Below, in pieces: positions 16,051 to 25,622 of a DNA stretch of 64,000 bases. Origin of the DNA: Saccharopolyspora rosea. GTDB taxonomy: Bacteria > Actinomycetota > Actinomycetes > Mycobacteriales > Pseudonocardiaceae. The notes below the pieces were generated by a model that saw only the letters and a list, made by a program, of their open reading frames with translations, made no database searches and was not told the origin of the DNA. Made by a program: the position numbers and the translations under genes. The stretch is taken from NCBI RefSeq assembly GCF_025643595.1, contig NZ_CP102826.1:2976001-3040000 (forward strand), written 5' to 3'. The first letter of the stretch is position 1, and the number at the start of each line of letters is the position of its first letter.

Positions 16051-17681
16051 CAGGAGGGCCGCACGGGCACGTCCACCCGGGCTGCGACGTCCACCGTCGA
16101 CGGAGTGCGCGCGCCCGCGTGCATCAGGCTGGACGTGGCGACCTGGAGATCGAGGTGGTGGCCGGGCGGCAGGGTGTAGGCCAGTCCGGGCATGTCGATC
16201 CGGAACCGCTGCGGCGTCCCGGACAACCCGGTGACCCGCAGCGGAGCTTCCTGCAGGTTGACGACCTGGCCGCGTTCGCGGTCCACCAGCTTGACGAACA
16301 GGTGCGCTTCCGGACCGGTCCCGGTCACCGACAACTCCGCGGCCGGCACCCCGACCAGTTCGGCTCCGCCGGGACCGGCGCGCAGGACCTCGCCGGTGAA
16401 CGCGTGCGGATCGCCGGGCGGGTTCGGCTGCGCGGTGATCAGCGGGAGGCTCACCGGACCCGGCCGGGTGGGCACGAGCGTCGTCGGCACGGGGGTTCCG
16501 AGCAGGCGTCCCCGACCGGAGCCGGCGCGGTGCTCGACGTCGCGGGGCGGGAAGTCCTCGGCGGTGCGCCAGATCCCGGCGTTGGTGCGGTACGCGACCG
16601 GGGTTCCGGTGTCGACGTGCCGGCCGCGCAGGTAGCGGGCGAACCAGGTGAGGATCTGCCCGTCCAGGAACGACCGGTCGTGCGCGTCGGCGTAGTCGGC
16701 CGGGCAGGACACGTGACCGCCGCAGAACACCACGAGCTTCGCCGGCGCGTGCCGCCGGATCCGCTGGAACGTCCGGTCCGCCTCGGTGACGTCGAACAGC
16801 GTGTCCACGCTGCCCTGCATCAGCAGCGTGGGCACCTCGACGGGGTGCCGGTCGCCGTAGGAGGCGATGCTGCTGTCGCCGAGGAAGCGCAGCGACTCGG
16901 CGGACAGCCGGTTGGCGATCACCCCCTCCAACTCGGCGCGGTGCAGCGGCTCGGCCAGCCCGCCCGCCTGAGGCCCGGCGGGGTTGGCCGGGGACAGCCC
17001 GTCGGCCTGCGCGGTGACCAGGCCGGAGGCGTACAGCAGCTGGCTCCACCCCAGGTTGATCACCCCGTTGCCGTCCAGCACGTCCCGCAGGTCGTTCCAG
17101 GTGATCTCGGGAGCGATGGCATCGATGCGGGAGCGCCCGGGAGTCGTGCCGGAGAACTCGGCGTCGAACGCGGCGGCCAACGGCTGGATGCCGCCCGCGT
17201 AGGACCCGCCGGTCATGCCCACCACCGGGTCCGCGCAGCGGCCGCCCGGGCCGCGCGGCGTCTGGCACGCCAGCTCCGAGGCGATGTGCGGATCGGTCGC
17301 CACGTCGTCGAGCAGCGCGCTGACGTCGTGGCCCTCGAACTCCGGCTTGAGCAGCTGCACTTCGCCCCCCGAGTAGCCGAAGCCGCGTTCGTCCCAGGTC
17401 AGCACGGCGTACCCGGCGTCGAGCAGCGCGCGGGTGGTGGTCGAGGCTTCCGCGAGGTCGCGTTCGCCGTGCCCGCCCCACCCGTGGCTGCGCAGCACCA
17501 GCGGCGCGGGGTGCGCGGCGTCGGCTCCGACGGGCAGGAACAGCGTGCGGTAGATCGGGGTGCCGTCGAACGAGCGCACCACCCGGTGCGCGGTGGACGG
17601 TTCCGGCGCGGCGACTGCCGGGACCGCGGAGGTGGCGGTGACCAGCGCGGTCACCCCGGCGAGCAAGGACGCGAGGCGCAT
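16050..17681 (-). CDS. Secreted S15/CocE-type alpha/beta hydrolase
   Basis: A 543-residue exported hydrolase. Residues 1-25 form a signal peptide ending near AVAAPEP. The alpha/beta-hydrolase domain contains SHGWGGHG, the nucleophile elbow GMTGGSYAGG (Ser160), and the acid and histidine region near MQGSVDTLF and GGHVSC. The C-terminal ~150 residues form the jelly-roll X-Pro dipeptidyl-peptidase C-domain, with VRPAxxx-type strands. This layout occurs in X-Pro dipeptidyl peptidases and CocE/NonD esterases. The substrate is uncertain. It is divergent from the VIT1 gene. Confidence 0.83.
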   Translation of the reverse strand: MRLASLLAGVTALVTATSAVPAVAAPEPSTAHRVVRSFDGTPIYRTLFLPVGADAAHPAPLVLRSHGWGGHGERDLAEASTTTRALLDAGYAVLTWDERGFGYSGGEVQLLKPEFEGHDVSALLDDVATDPHIASELACQTPRGPGGRCADPVVGMTGGSYAGGIQPLAAAFDAEFSGTTPGRSRIDAIAPEITWNDLRDVLDGNGVINLGWSQLLYASGLVTAQADGLSPANPAGPQAGGLAEPLHRAELEGVIANRLSAESLRFLGDSSIASYGDRHPVEVPTLLMQGSVDTLFDVTEADRTFQRIRRHAPAKLVVFCGGHVSCPADYADAHDRSFLDGQILTWFARYLRGRHVDTGTPVAYRTNAGIWRTAEDFPPRDVEHRAGSGRGRLLGTPVPTTLVPTRPGPVSLPLITAQPNPPGDPHAFTGEVLRAGPGGAELVGVPAAELSVTGTGPEAHLFVKLVDRERGQVVNLQEAPLRVTGLSGTPQRFRIDMPGLAYTLPPGHHLDLQVATSSLMHAGARTPSTVDVAARVDVPVRPS

Positions 17682-17851
17682 GGCGGCTCCTGCCTGCCCG
17701 CCGCGGGCGCGGCGGACGCCAGATCAGCGCGACGGTAGGGCCCGGCCGTGCGCGGATCAACGCCCCGGTCCCGCTGGCCGGGCACGATGCGCCCGGCCGG
17801 CCGAACCGGGGCCGACTGGTGGCGGTGGTCGGCCGCTGCGAGGCTGGGCGC

Positions 17852-18922
17852 GTGCAGGATCACGTCGCGCCCCGTCCCGGCTCGGTGCGCAGGTGGCGGC
17901 GCCGCCTGGCCGACGAACGGCAGGAGGCCCAGGTGTACCGGGAACTCGCCGCGCGGCGCACCGGCGAGGAGCGCGAGGTCCTGCTCGGACTGGCCGAGGC
18001 CGAGGAACGCCACGCCGCGCACTGGGAGTCGCTGCTGGGCGAGCAGGCCGGTCAGGTGGGGCGGGGTCAGCTGCGGATGCGGCTGCTGGCGCTGTTGGCC
18101 CGCCGGTTCGGCTCGGTGTTCGTGCTCGCGTTGACGCAGCGGGCGGAGAGCCGGTCGCCCTACTGGGACGACGTCGACGCCACCAAGGCGATGGCCGCCG
18201 ACGAACGCATCCACGAGGAGGTCGTGCGCGCCCTGGCGGCGCGCGGTCGCGCCCGCGTGTCGGGCACCTTCCGGGCCGCGGTGTTCGGCGCCAACGACGG
18301 CCTGGTCAGCAACCTCGCCCTGGTTCTCGGCGTCACCGGGGGCGGCGTGGCGCCCCGGACGGTGCTGCTCACCGGCCTGGCGGGACTGCTCGCCGGGGCG
18401 TTGTCGATGGGGGCGGGCGAGTTCATCTCGGTGCGCTCGCAGCGGGAACTGCTCGCCGCCTCCACCCCCGACCCGCGGGCCCGCGCGGTGGTGCCCTACC
18501 TCGACGTGGACGCCAACGAGCTCGCGCTCGTGTACCGGGCGCGCGGCATGTCCGAGCAGGAGGCCCAGCGGCGCGCCGACGCGCTGCTGAGCGACCCGAA
18601 ACCCGCGGTGCCCGCCAGGCCGGACGCCGAGGACCACGAGATCGTCGGCACCGGCATGCGGGCGGCGGTGTCCAGCTTCGCGTTCTTCGCCTGCGGGGCG
18701 TTCGTCCCGGTGCTGCCGTTCGCCGTCGGGCTGGTCGAACCCTGGGCGATGATCGTCGCGGTCGCGCTGGTCGGGCTCGCGCTGATGCTCACCGGCGCGG
18801 CGGTGGGCGTGCTCTCCGGTGCGCCGCCGCTGTCCCGCGCGTTGCGGCAGTTGGCCATCGGCGCGGGCGCGGCGGGCGTCACCTACGGCCTGGGGCTGTT
18901 GTTCGGCTCCACCGGAGGGTGA
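17852..18922 (+). CDS. Ferritin-like/VIT1 iron transporter (MbfA-type)
   Basis: A 356-residue membrane protein with two parts. Residues ~10-120 are a ferritin-like (erythrin) four-helix region with ADERQEAQVYREL and EAEERHAAHWESLL iron-ligand motifs. Residues ~140-355 are a VIT1/CCC1 domain (FGANDGLVSNLALVLG, then GALSMGAGEFISVRSQ). The arrangement matches MbfA, an iron exporter protecting against peroxide and iron stress. I chose the GTG at 17852, which has GAGG 9 nt upstream; an in-frame GTG at 17819 is an alternative. It is divergent from the S15-type hydrolase. Confidence 0.86.
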   Translation: MQDHVAPRPGSVRRWRRRLADERQEAQVYRELAARRTGEEREVLLGLAEAEERHAAHWESLLGEQAGQVGRGQLRMRLLALLARRFGSVFVLALTQRAESRSPYWDDVDATKAMAADERIHEEVVRALAARGRARVSGTFRAAVFGANDGLVSNLALVLGVTGGGVAPRTVLLTGLAGLLAGALSMGAGEFISVRSQRELLAASTPDPRARAVVPYLDVDANELALVYRARGMSEQEAQRRADALLSDPKPAVPARPDAEDHEIVGTGMRAAVSSFAFFACGAFVPVLPFAVGLVEPWAMIVAVALVGLALMLTGAAVGVLSGAPPLSRALRQLAIGAGAAGVTYGLGLLFGSTGG

Positions 18923-18929
18923 GGCGCTG

Positions 18930-19925
18930 CTACTGCTCGACCCGGGCCATGCCGTCGGGGTGGTAGCGCTCGCCGGAGACGATGCCGGGCGGGAACGCCT
19001 CGGACAGCTCGGCGACCACCGCGGGGTCCAGCTCGACCGCGGCGGCGCGGACGTTGGCCTCGACGTTGGCGGGGCGGCGGCTGCCCGGGATGGGCACCAC
19101 GTCGTCGCCCTGCGCGAGCAGCCAGGCCAGCGCCAGCTGAGCGGGGGTCAGGTCGAGCTCGGCGGCCTTGTCCCGCAGCGGCCGGGTCAGTTCGATGTTG
19201 CGGCGCAGCGACTCCTCCTCGAACCGCGGGTACCGCTGCTTGCGGACCTCCAGGTTCTCCACGTCGGAGACGCTGCTGAACGCGCCGGTGAGCACACCGC
19301 GCCCCAGCGGGGAGTAGGCGACCAGGCCCACGCCCAGCTCCCGCGTCGCGGGCAGCAGCCGCTGCTCGGGTTCGCGGGTGAACAGCGAGTACTCCTGCTG
19401 CACCGCGGCGATCGGGTGCACCGCGTGCGCGCGGCGCAGCGTGTCCGGGCTGACCTCGGACAGGCCCAGGTGGCCGACCTTGCCCGCCCGCACGAGTTCG
19501 GCCATCGCACCGACGGTGTCCTCGATCGGCGTCGACGGGTCGACCCGGTGCAGGTAGTACAGGTCGACGTGGTCGGTGCCGAGCCGGGACAGGCTCGCGT
19601 CAATGGCCCGGCGCACGTATTCGGGGCGCCCCAGTCCGGTGTCCTGGCCGATGCCGAACTTGGTCGCCAGCACGACCTCGTCGCGCCGGTCGGCCAGCAG
19701 TCCGCTGATCAGCTTCTCGTTGTGGCCGTCCGCGCCGTAGACGTCGGCGGTGTCGATGAGGTTGACGCCGAGGTCGATCAACCGGTGCAGCAGCCGCAGC
19801 GACTCGGCGTCGTCGGCCGCGCCGTACACCCCGGACAGGCCCATGGCGCCGTAGCCGATGGCGCTGACCTCGGGGCCGTCGGTGCCGAGCCGTCGGCGTG
19901 GCACGGGGGTGAGAGCGTCGGACAC
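18930..19925 (-). CDS. Aldo/keto reductase
   Basis: A 331-residue NADPH-dependent (beta/alpha)8 barrel reductase. The catalytic tetrad is visible: Asp58 ([10 protein letters not shown]), Tyr63, Lys89 (ATKFG) and His126 (YYLHRVD). The coenzyme region [14 protein letters not shown] is near the C-terminus. The GTG at 19925 has a GGAG 7 nt upstream. The open frame extends to 20063 but would overlap the hmgA promoter region. It belongs to the AKR group with YajO/PdxI-like members. The substrate is unknown. It is divergent from hmgA. Confidence 0.9.
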   Translation of the reverse strand: MSDALTPVPRRRLGTDGPEVSAIGYGAMGLSGVYGAADDAESLRLLHRLIDLGVNLIDTADVYGADGHNEKLISGLLADRRDEVVLATKFGIGQDTGLGRPEYVRRAIDASLSRLGTDHVDLYYLHRVDPSTPIEDTVGAMAELVRAGKVGHLGLSEVSPDTLRRAHAVHPIAAVQQEYSLFTREPEQRLLPATRELGVGLVAYSPLGRGVLTGAFSSVSDVENLEVRKQRYPRFEEESLRRNIELTRPLRDKAAELDLTPAQLALAWLLAQGDDVVPIPGSRRPANVEANVRAAAVELDPAVVAELSEAFPPGIVSGERYHPDGMARVEQ

Positions 19926-20067
19926 TGCGTGCTCCGTTTCGGTTTCGTGGTCGTTGCGTTCCAGCCTAGAGGTGATCAACGCGCGCCCTGGCTTGACATT
20001 CCCCACACGCCGGTGCGCCATGGCTGGTGAGCGGACCGCGGCGCGGCGCCGGGAAGGGAGCACGGCG

Positions 20068-21270
20068 ATGGCGTTCTACAGGCAGGTGGGGGACGTGCCG
20101 CCGAAGCGGCACACGCAGCACCGGGCGCCGGACGGCGCGCTGTACTACGAGGAGCTGATGGGGGAGGAGGGCTTCAACAGCGATTCCTCGCTGCTGTACC
20201 ACCGCGGCGTCCCGTCGGCGATCGTGGACTCGGCGGTGTGGGAGCTACCGGACCTGGCGACGACGCCGAACCACCCGCTGCGACCGCGGCACCTGAAACT
20301 GCACGAGCTGTTCGGCGGGCAGGACTGGAAGAGCAACGACGTGGTCACCGGCCGCCGCCTGGTGCTCGGCAACGCCGACGTGCGGCTGTCCTACTGCGTG
20401 GCGGGCGAGCCGTCGCCGCTGTACCGCAACGCGCTCGGCGACGAGTGCGTCTACGTCGAGGCCGGAGCTGCCCTGGTGGAGACGGTCTTCGGCGCCGTCG
20501 GCGCCAAGCAGGGCGACTACGTGGTCCTGCCGCGGGCGACCACGCACCGCTGGGTGCCGCAGGGCGGCGAACCGCTGCGCGTGTACTGCATCGAGGCCAA
20601 CTCGCACCTCGGCCCGCCCCGCCGGTACCTGTCCCGCTTCGGGCAGTTCCTGGAGCACGCGCCGTACTGCGAACGGGACCTGCGGGGGCCGGCCGAACCG
20701 CTGCTGGCCGCGGGATCCGATGTGGAGGTGCTGGTCAAGCACCGGGGTTCCGGTGGCATCGTGGGCTCGCGCCTGGTGTACCCGACGCATCCGTTCGACG
20801 TGGTCGGCTGGGACGGCTGCCTGTACCCGTACACCTTCAACATCGCCGACTTCGAGCCGATCACCGGCCGGGTGCACCAGCCGCCGCCGGTGCACCAGGT
20901 CTTCGAGGGGACCAACTTCGTGGTGTGCAACTTCGTGCCGCGCAAGGTGGACTACCACCCGCTGTCGATCCCGGTGCCCTACTACCACTCCAATGTGGAC
21001 AGTGATGAGATCATGTTCTACTGCGGCGGGGACTACGAGGCCCGCAAGGGCTCGGGGATCGGGCCGGGATCGGTGTCGGTGCACCCCGGCGGCTACGCGC
21101 ACGGCCCGCAACCGGACGCCTACGAGCGCAGCATCGGCGTGCAACACTTCGACGAACTGGCGGTCATGGTGGACACCTTCCGCCCGCTGGAACTCGGCGA
21201 GGGCGGCCTGGCCGCCGAGGACCCCGGCTACGCCTGGACCTGGGCGGGCCGCGGCCCGGCGAACCCCTAG
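20068..21270 (+). CDS. hmgA: Homogentisate 1,2-dioxygenase
   Basis: A 400-residue ring-cleaving iron dioxygenase that converts homogentisate to maleylacetoacetate in tyrosine and phenylalanine catabolism. The C-terminal cupin holds the iron ligands in [15 protein letters not shown] (His and Glu) and [14 protein letters not shown] (second His). The N-terminal half contains [19 protein letters not shown] and TTHRWVPQ. The ATG at 20068 follows GGGAAGGGAG. Other tyrosine-pathway genes (4-HPPD, isomerase) are not adjacent; the fumarylacetoacetase-family gene at 32.6 kb belongs to a different subgroup. Confidence 0.9.
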   Translation: MAFYRQVGDVPPKRHTQHRAPDGALYYEELMGEEGFNSDSSLLYHRGVPSAIVDSAVWELPDLATTPNHPLRPRHLKLHELFGGQDWKSNDVVTGRRLVLGNADVRLSYCVAGEPSPLYRNALGDECVYVEAGAALVETVFGAVGAKQGDYVVLPRATTHRWVPQGGEPLRVYCIEANSHLGPPRRYLSRFGQFLEHAPYCERDLRGPAEPLLAAGSDVEVLVKHRGSGGIVGSRLVYPTHPFDVVGWDGCLYPYTFNIADFEPITGRVHQPPPVHQVFEGTNFVVCNFVPRKVDYHPLSIPVPYYHSNVDSDEIMFYCGGDYEARKGSGIGPGSVSVHPGGYAHGPQPDAYERSIGVQHFDELAVMVDTFRPLELGEGGLAAEDPGYAWTWAGRGPANP

Positions 21271-21345
21271 GGGTGTTCCGGAAGTGCTGTGCGTGGCGGT
21301 GCCGGTTGCGAGACCGCTCACCGAAAGAGGAAGCGGCTGACGCCG
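21268..21345. repeat. Dispersed intergenic repeat, copy D
   Basis: Begins CCTAGGGGTGTTCCGGAAG, then GTGCTGTGCGTGGCGGTGCC, then GGAAGCGGCTGAC further on. It is the same strand-reversed sequence as copy A over about 40 nt, with only a few mismatches. It starts at the hmgA stop codon and fills the first part of the 185-bp gap before the amidase. Confidence 0.6.
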
Positions 21346-21455
21346 CTCATAAGACACGCGCTAGCGGGTCGACCGAGGAACGCGCACCGGTTTCGCCGGG
21401 CGGATCGCCCGGTGCTCGCACCACCGCGCGTGCGGGAGGAGTCGAGGAGTCCGGC

Positions 21456-22850
21456 ATGACCGATCCGCAGCAGCCCGCCGACCTGCCGGCCGTGGACCTG
21501 GTGGCCGCCTACCGCTCGGGGCAGTTGTCCCCGGTCGAGGTCGTGGTGGCGGTGCTGGCCCGCGTCGAGGCGTGGGAACCGAAGTTGTGCGCCACCTACG
21601 CCGTCGACCCGGACGGTGCGCGCGAGGCGGCGCGCGCCGCCGAACGGCGGTGGCGGGCCGGCGAACCCGCCGGTCCGCTCGACGGCGTGCCGGTGACCGT
21701 CAAGGACAACATCGCCACCCGGGGCGTTCCGGTTCCCCTCGGCACGGCGGCGACCGAGCCGGTGCCGGCCGTCGCGGACGCCCCGGCGGCCGCGCGGCTG
21801 CGGGAGAGCGGGGCGGTGTTCGTCGCCAAGACGACCATGCCCGACTACGGGATGCTCTCCTCGGGCGTGTCCAGCTTCCACCACCTGGCCCGCAACCCGT
21901 GGGACCTCGCCCGGACGCCGGGCGGGTCCAGCTCCGGTGCCGGTGCGGCGGCCGCCGCCGGGTACGGGCCGTTGCACGTGGGCACCGACATCGGCGGTTC
22001 GATCCGGCTGCCGGCGGGGTGGTGCGGCGTGGTCGGACTCAAGCCGTCGTTCGGCCGCTTCCCGGTCGACCCGCCCTACCCGGGGCGGGTGGTCGGCCCG
22101 ATGACCCGCACGGTCGCCGACACCGCGCTGCTGGCGTCGGTGCTGTCCCGGCCGGACGCGCGCGACCACACCAGCCTGCCCCCGGCCGACATCGCGTGGT
22201 CCGAATTGGACGGTCGGCTCCGGGGTGTGCGCGTCGGGCTGCTGGCCGACCACGGCGTGGGACTGGCGGTCGAACCCGCGGTGGCCGAGGCGGTGGCCGA
22301 GGCGGCACGGCTGTTCGAGTCGGCGGGTGCGGTCGTGGAACCCGTCGCGCCGTTCCTGACCCGCGAGATGCTCGACGGCCTGGACCGGTTCTGGCGCTTC
22401 CGCTCCTGGACCGACATCAGCGCGCTCCCGCCCGAGCGCCGGGAGAAGGTGCTGCCCGGCATCGCGCGGTGGGCGGGCAGCGCCCGCGACCTCACCGCGG
22501 CCGAGGTCTTCCACGGCTTCAGCCAGATGGATGCGATCTCGCGCGCCGCGAACCAGGTGGTGCGCGAACTGGACTACGTGCTCTCGCCGGTGGCGCCGAT
22601 CCCGGCGTTCGCCGCCGAACTCGCCTATCCCACCGACGATCCGCTGCGCCCGTTCGAGCACATCGCCTTCACGGTGCCCTACAACTTCTCGGGCCAACCG
22701 GCGGTGTCGGTCAACTGCGGCTGGACCCCCGATGGCCTGCCCATCGGCCTGCAGATCGCCGGTCGCCGCTTCGACGACCTGGGCGTGCTGCGGATGGCCC
22801 GCGCCTACGAGCGCCTGCGCCCGGCGCAGCGCCCGTGGCCGGTGCTCTGA
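21456..22850 (+). CDS. Amidase (amidase signature family)
   Basis: A 464-residue amidohydrolase with the Ser-cisSer-Lys triad of the amidase signature family: Lys83 in VPVTVKDN, a cis-serine in TPGGSSSGAGAA (Ser158/159) and the nucleophile Ser182 in GTDIGGSIRLPA. It hydrolyses an amide to acid and ammonia; family members range from GatA-like to broad aliphatic amidases. The ATG at 21456 is preceded by GGAGGAGTCGAGGAG. It is convergent with the threonine dehydratase and there is no gatB or gatC nearby, so it is a stand-alone catabolic amidase. Confidence 0.9.
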   Translation: MTDPQQPADLPAVDLVAAYRSGQLSPVEVVVAVLARVEAWEPKLCATYAVDPDGAREAARAAERRWRAGEPAGPLDGVPVTVKDNIATRGVPVPLGTAATEPVPAVADAPAAARLRESGAVFVAKTTMPDYGMLSSGVSSFHHLARNPWDLARTPGGSSSGAGAAAAAGYGPLHVGTDIGGSIRLPAGWCGVVGLKPSFGRFPVDPPYPGRVVGPMTRTVADTALLASVLSRPDARDHTSLPPADIAWSELDGRLRGVRVGLLADHGVGLAVEPAVAEAVAEAARLFESAGAVVEPVAPFLTREMLDGLDRFWRFRSWTDISALPPERREKVLPGIARWAGSARDLTAAEVFHGFSQMDAISRAANQVVRELDYVLSPVAPIPAFAAELAYPTDDPLRPFEHIAFTVPYNFSGQPAVSVNCGWTPDGLPIGLQIAGRRFDDLGVLRMARAYERLRPAQRPWPVL

Positions 22851-22855
22851 CCCGA

Positions 22856-23824
22856 TCAGCCCTCGCGGAGGAGGTCGGCGAACTGCTCGGCGCCGATGTT
22901 GCCCCCGGAGATGATGAGGCCGACGCGGGGCGGGAGGTCCAGGCGGCCGGACAGCACGGCGGCCAGCGGAGCCGCGGCGCTGGGCTCGATCACCAGCTTC
23001 AGCCGCTCGAACGCCAGGCGCATCGCGGCGCGGATCTCGTCCTCGGAGACCAGTGCGATCTCGTCGACGTGCCGCCGGTTGACCGCGAAGGTCAGCTCGC
23101 CGGGGCAGGTGACCGCCAGGCCGTCGGCGATCGTGCGGGGCACCGGGATCGACACCCGCTCACCGGAGTCGAACGAGCGTTTGGTGTCGTCGGCGGTCGC
23201 CGGTTCGACGCCGATGACGCGCGTCGACGGCGCGAACGCCTTGGCGACCGTGGCGCACCCCGCGATGAGCCCACCACCGCCGACCGGGGCCACCAGGGCG
23301 TCCAGCGGTCCGGTCTCCTCCAGCAGCTCCAGGGCCGCGGTGCCCTGCCCGGCCATGATGTGCGGGTGGTCGTAGGGCGGGATGAGCGCGAGCCCGCGTT
23401 CGGCGGCCAGCCGGGCGCTGAGCTCCGCGCGGTCCTGGGTGTAGCGGTCGTAGGTGACGACCTCGGCGCCGTAGCCGCGGGTCGCGGCGAGTTTGGTCGG
23501 CGGGGCGTCGGAGGGCATGACGATCACCGCCCGGGTGCCGAGCAGGCGGCTGGCGAGCGCGACCGCCTGGGCGTGGTTGCCGGAGGAGTAGGCGGTGACG
23601 CCCCGGTCGAGCTGCTCCCGGCTCAGCCGGGAGATCGCGTGGTAGGCGCCGCGGAACTTGAACGCGCCGACTCGTTGGAAGTTCTCGCACTTGCAGAAGA
23701 CCTCGGCCCCGGCGAGGTCGTCCAGGGTGCCGGAGGTGATCACGGGGGTGTGGTGGGCGATCCCGGCCAGCCGCTTGGCCGCCGCCCGCACGTCGTCGAT
23801 GCCCAGGACGTCCTCGTCGCTCAC
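22856..23824 (-). CDS. Threonine/serine dehydratase (PLP fold type II)
   Basis: A 322-residue PLP enzyme that deaminates L-threonine or L-serine to the 2-oxoacid, or racemises serine. The PLP lysine is Lys56 in VGAFKFRGA. The phosphate-binding glycine loop is PVGGGGLIAGC, and SSGNHAQAVA is the substrate-binding loop. There is no C-terminal ACT domain, so it is the catabolic, short form. The GTG at 23824 has GAGGAGAGG just upstream. It lies 17 nt after the TetR gene on the same strand and is probably cotranscribed with it. Confidence 0.9.
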   Translation of the reverse strand: MSDEDVLGIDDVRAAAKRLAGIAHHTPVITSGTLDDLAGAEVFCKCENFQRVGAFKFRGAYHAISRLSREQLDRGVTAYSSGNHAQAVALASRLLGTRAVIVMPSDAPPTKLAATRGYGAEVVTYDRYTQDRAELSARLAAERGLALIPPYDHPHIMAGQGTAALELLEETGPLDALVAPVGGGGLIAGCATVAKAFAPSTRVIGVEPATADDTKRSFDSGERVSIPVPRTIADGLAVTCPGELTFAVNRRHVDEIALVSEDEIRAAMRLAFERLKLVIEPSAAAPLAAVLSGRLDLPPRVGLIISGGNIGAEQFADLLREG

Positions 23825-23841
23825 GTTCGCCTCTCCTCGGT

Positions 23842-24486
23842 TCACCACGTCCGCTCGTCGCTGCCCCAGCGCTCGGGCAGCCCGGCGGTGGCCAGGTCGA
23901 TGGACCGCTCGACGAGTTCGAGCATCCGCTCGACGTCGCGGCGCGGGTCGGCGCACATCGCTTCCAGGCCGATGCGCAGCCCGGCGTAGACGACGCCGAC
24001 GAGCACCCGGGGCCGCAGGTCGCGGTCGGGGTCGACGCCGTGGCGCCGGGCGATCTCGCCGGTGAGGCGTTCCTCGACGGCCGCCGATCGGCGCAGGTTC
24101 CCGGCCAGCAGGGCCGGGGTGCGGGTGATCAGGTGCTGGGTGAGCAGGAAGCGGTGCACGCCGTCGCTGTCGGCGGCGGCGCGCAGCATGCCGAGCACGG
24201 CGTGGCGCAGCGCGGTCAGCGGCGGCTCGCCGTCGGGCCGGTCGGCCAGCGCGTCGACGACGAGGTCGTCGAACTCGGCGCCCTTGGCCAGGGCCACGTC
24301 CTCCTTGCTGGCGAAGTAGCGGAAGAAGGTGCGCGGGGAGACGTCGACGGCGGCGGCGATCTCGTCGATCGTGGTCGACTCGTACCCGTTGGCCCGGAAC
24401 AGGTCGAGCCCGGCGTCGATCAGGGCCGCGCGGGTGCGCTGCTTCTTGCGGGCGCGTAGGCCACCCTGATCGGTCGGGGCGCTCAT
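23842..24486 (-). CDS. TetR-family transcriptional regulator
   Basis: A 214-residue repressor. The TetR helix-turn-helix is at about residues 14-60 (KKQRTRAALIDAGLDLFRANG, split around ATTIDEIAAAVDVSPRTFFRYF). The C-terminal domain is of the MftR/TetR_C type. I chose the ATG at 24486 (MSAPTDQGG). It is divergent from the MDR oxidoreductase and directly precedes the dehydratase. The repeated ACTTTTGGC sites in the 115-bp divergent gap are candidate operators. Confidence 0.88.
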   Translation of the reverse strand: MSAPTDQGGLRARKKQRTRAALIDAGLDLFRANGYESTTIDEIAAAVDVSPRTFFRYFASKEDVALAKGAEFDDLVVDALADRPDGEPPLTALRHAVLGMLRAAADSDGVHRFLLTQHLITRTPALLAGNLRRSAAVEERLTGEIARRHGVDPDRDLRPRVLVGVVYAGLRIGLEAMCADPRRDVERMLELVERSIDLATAGLPERWGSDERTW

Positions 24487-24515
24487 GCCGACCATTGTGC
24501 ACCACGACATCGGAC

Positions 24516-24567
24516 GCCAGAAGGCATGTACTGACTTTTGGCAGTTGATGACACTTTTGGCTAGGGT
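24516..24567 (+). promoter_or_regulatory. Divergent promoter/operator with ACTTTTGGC repeats
   Basis: ACTTTTGGC occurs at 24534-24542 and again at 24553-24561, with a 19-nt period. An inverted, degenerate copy GCCAGAAGG lies at 24516-24524. A possible promoter for the oxidoreductase overlaps them: -35 TTGGCA (24538-24543), an 18-nt spacer and -10 TAGGGT (24562-24567). Binding by the adjacent TetR protein is inferred. Confidence 0.5.
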
Positions 24568-24601
24568 GGGGGCCGACCGCGCACAGCGAAGGAGCTAGAC
24601 G

Positions 24602-25615
24602 ATGACCAAGGGCTTGGAAATCCGGCTCGCCTCCCGTCCGAAGGGCTGGCCGACCACCGACAACTTCGACCTCGTCGAGGTCGACGTCCCCGAACCCGGC
24701 GACGGGCAGGTGCTCGTCCGCAACGTCGTGATGAGCGTCGACCCGTACATGCGCGGCCGGATGAACGCCGGCCGCTCCTACGTCCCGCCGTTCGAGGTCG
24801 GCCGGGCGCTGGAGGGCGGCGCCGTCGGCCAGGTCGTCACCTCGAACGCCGACGGGCTGAAGGCCGGGGACTTCGTGCTGCACAACGCCGGATGGCGCGA
24901 CTACGCGGTGCTCGACCCGAAGCACGCCACCACCGTCGACGCGGACCTGGCGCCGCTGAACGCCTACCTGTACGTGCTCGGCATGCCCGGTATGACCGCC
25001 TACGCCGGCCTGGTCGACGTCGCCGAGCAGAAGGAGGGCGACGCCGTGTTCATCAGCGGCGCCGCCGGAGCGGTCGGCTCGCTGGCGGGCCAGATCGCCA
25101 AGCTGCGCGGCGCCTCGCGGGTGATCGGCAGCGCCGGGTCCGCCGAGAAGGTGCGCCTCCTGACCGAGGAGATCGGCTTCGACGCCGCCTTCAACTACAA
25201 GGACGGCCCGGTCGCCGACCAGCTCAAGGCCGCCGCGCCCGACGGCATCGACGTCTACTTCGACAACGTCGGCGGCGAGCACCTGGAGGCCGCCATCGGC
25301 GCGCTCAACGACTTCGGCCGGGTCGCCGAGTGCGGCATGATCTCCCAGTACAACAACGCCGAGCCCGAACCGGGCCCGCGCAACATGTTCATGCTCGTCA
25401 CCAAGCGGCTGCGGTTGCAGGGCTTCATCGTCGGCGACCACGCGCACCTCAAGGACCAGTTCTTCCGCGAGGTCAGCGGCTGGTTGCGCGAGGGGCGCAT
25501 CCACTACCGGGAGACCGTGGTCGACGGGCTGCGCAACGCTCCCGAGGCGTTCCTGGGCCTGCTGCGCGGCGAGAACACCGGCAAGATGCTGGTCAAGATC
25601 GCCGACCCGAGCTGA
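24602..25615 (+). CDS. NADP-dependent medium-chain oxidoreductase (PTGR/CurA-like)
   Basis: A 337-residue zinc-free MDR-superfamily reductase of the leukotriene B4 dehydrogenase / YncB / CurA group, which reduces the double bond of alpha,beta-unsaturated carbonyls with NADPH. Features are DPYMRGRMN near residue 57, the nucleotide-binding SGAAGAVGSLAGQIAKLRG around 150-170, and YFDNVGGEHLEAA around 218. There are no zinc-binding cysteines. It is divergent from a TetR regulator with probable operators in between, so it may be induced by an electrophile or xenobiotic. Confidence 0.9.
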   Translation: MTKGLEIRLASRPKGWPTTDNFDLVEVDVPEPGDGQVLVRNVVMSVDPYMRGRMNAGRSYVPPFEVGRALEGGAVGQVVTSNADGLKAGDFVLHNAGWRDYAVLDPKHATTVDADLAPLNAYLYVLGMPGMTAYAGLVDVAEQKEGDAVFISGAAGAVGSLAGQIAKLRGASRVIGSAGSAEKVRLLTEEIGFDAAFNYKDGPVADQLKAAAPDGIDVYFDNVGGEHLEAAIGALNDFGRVAECGMISQYNNAEPEPGPRNMFMLVTKRLRLQGFIVGDHAHLKDQFFREVSGWLREGRIHYRETVVDGLRNAPEAFLGLLRGENTGKMLVKIADPS

Positions 25616-25622
25616 CGCCCGT

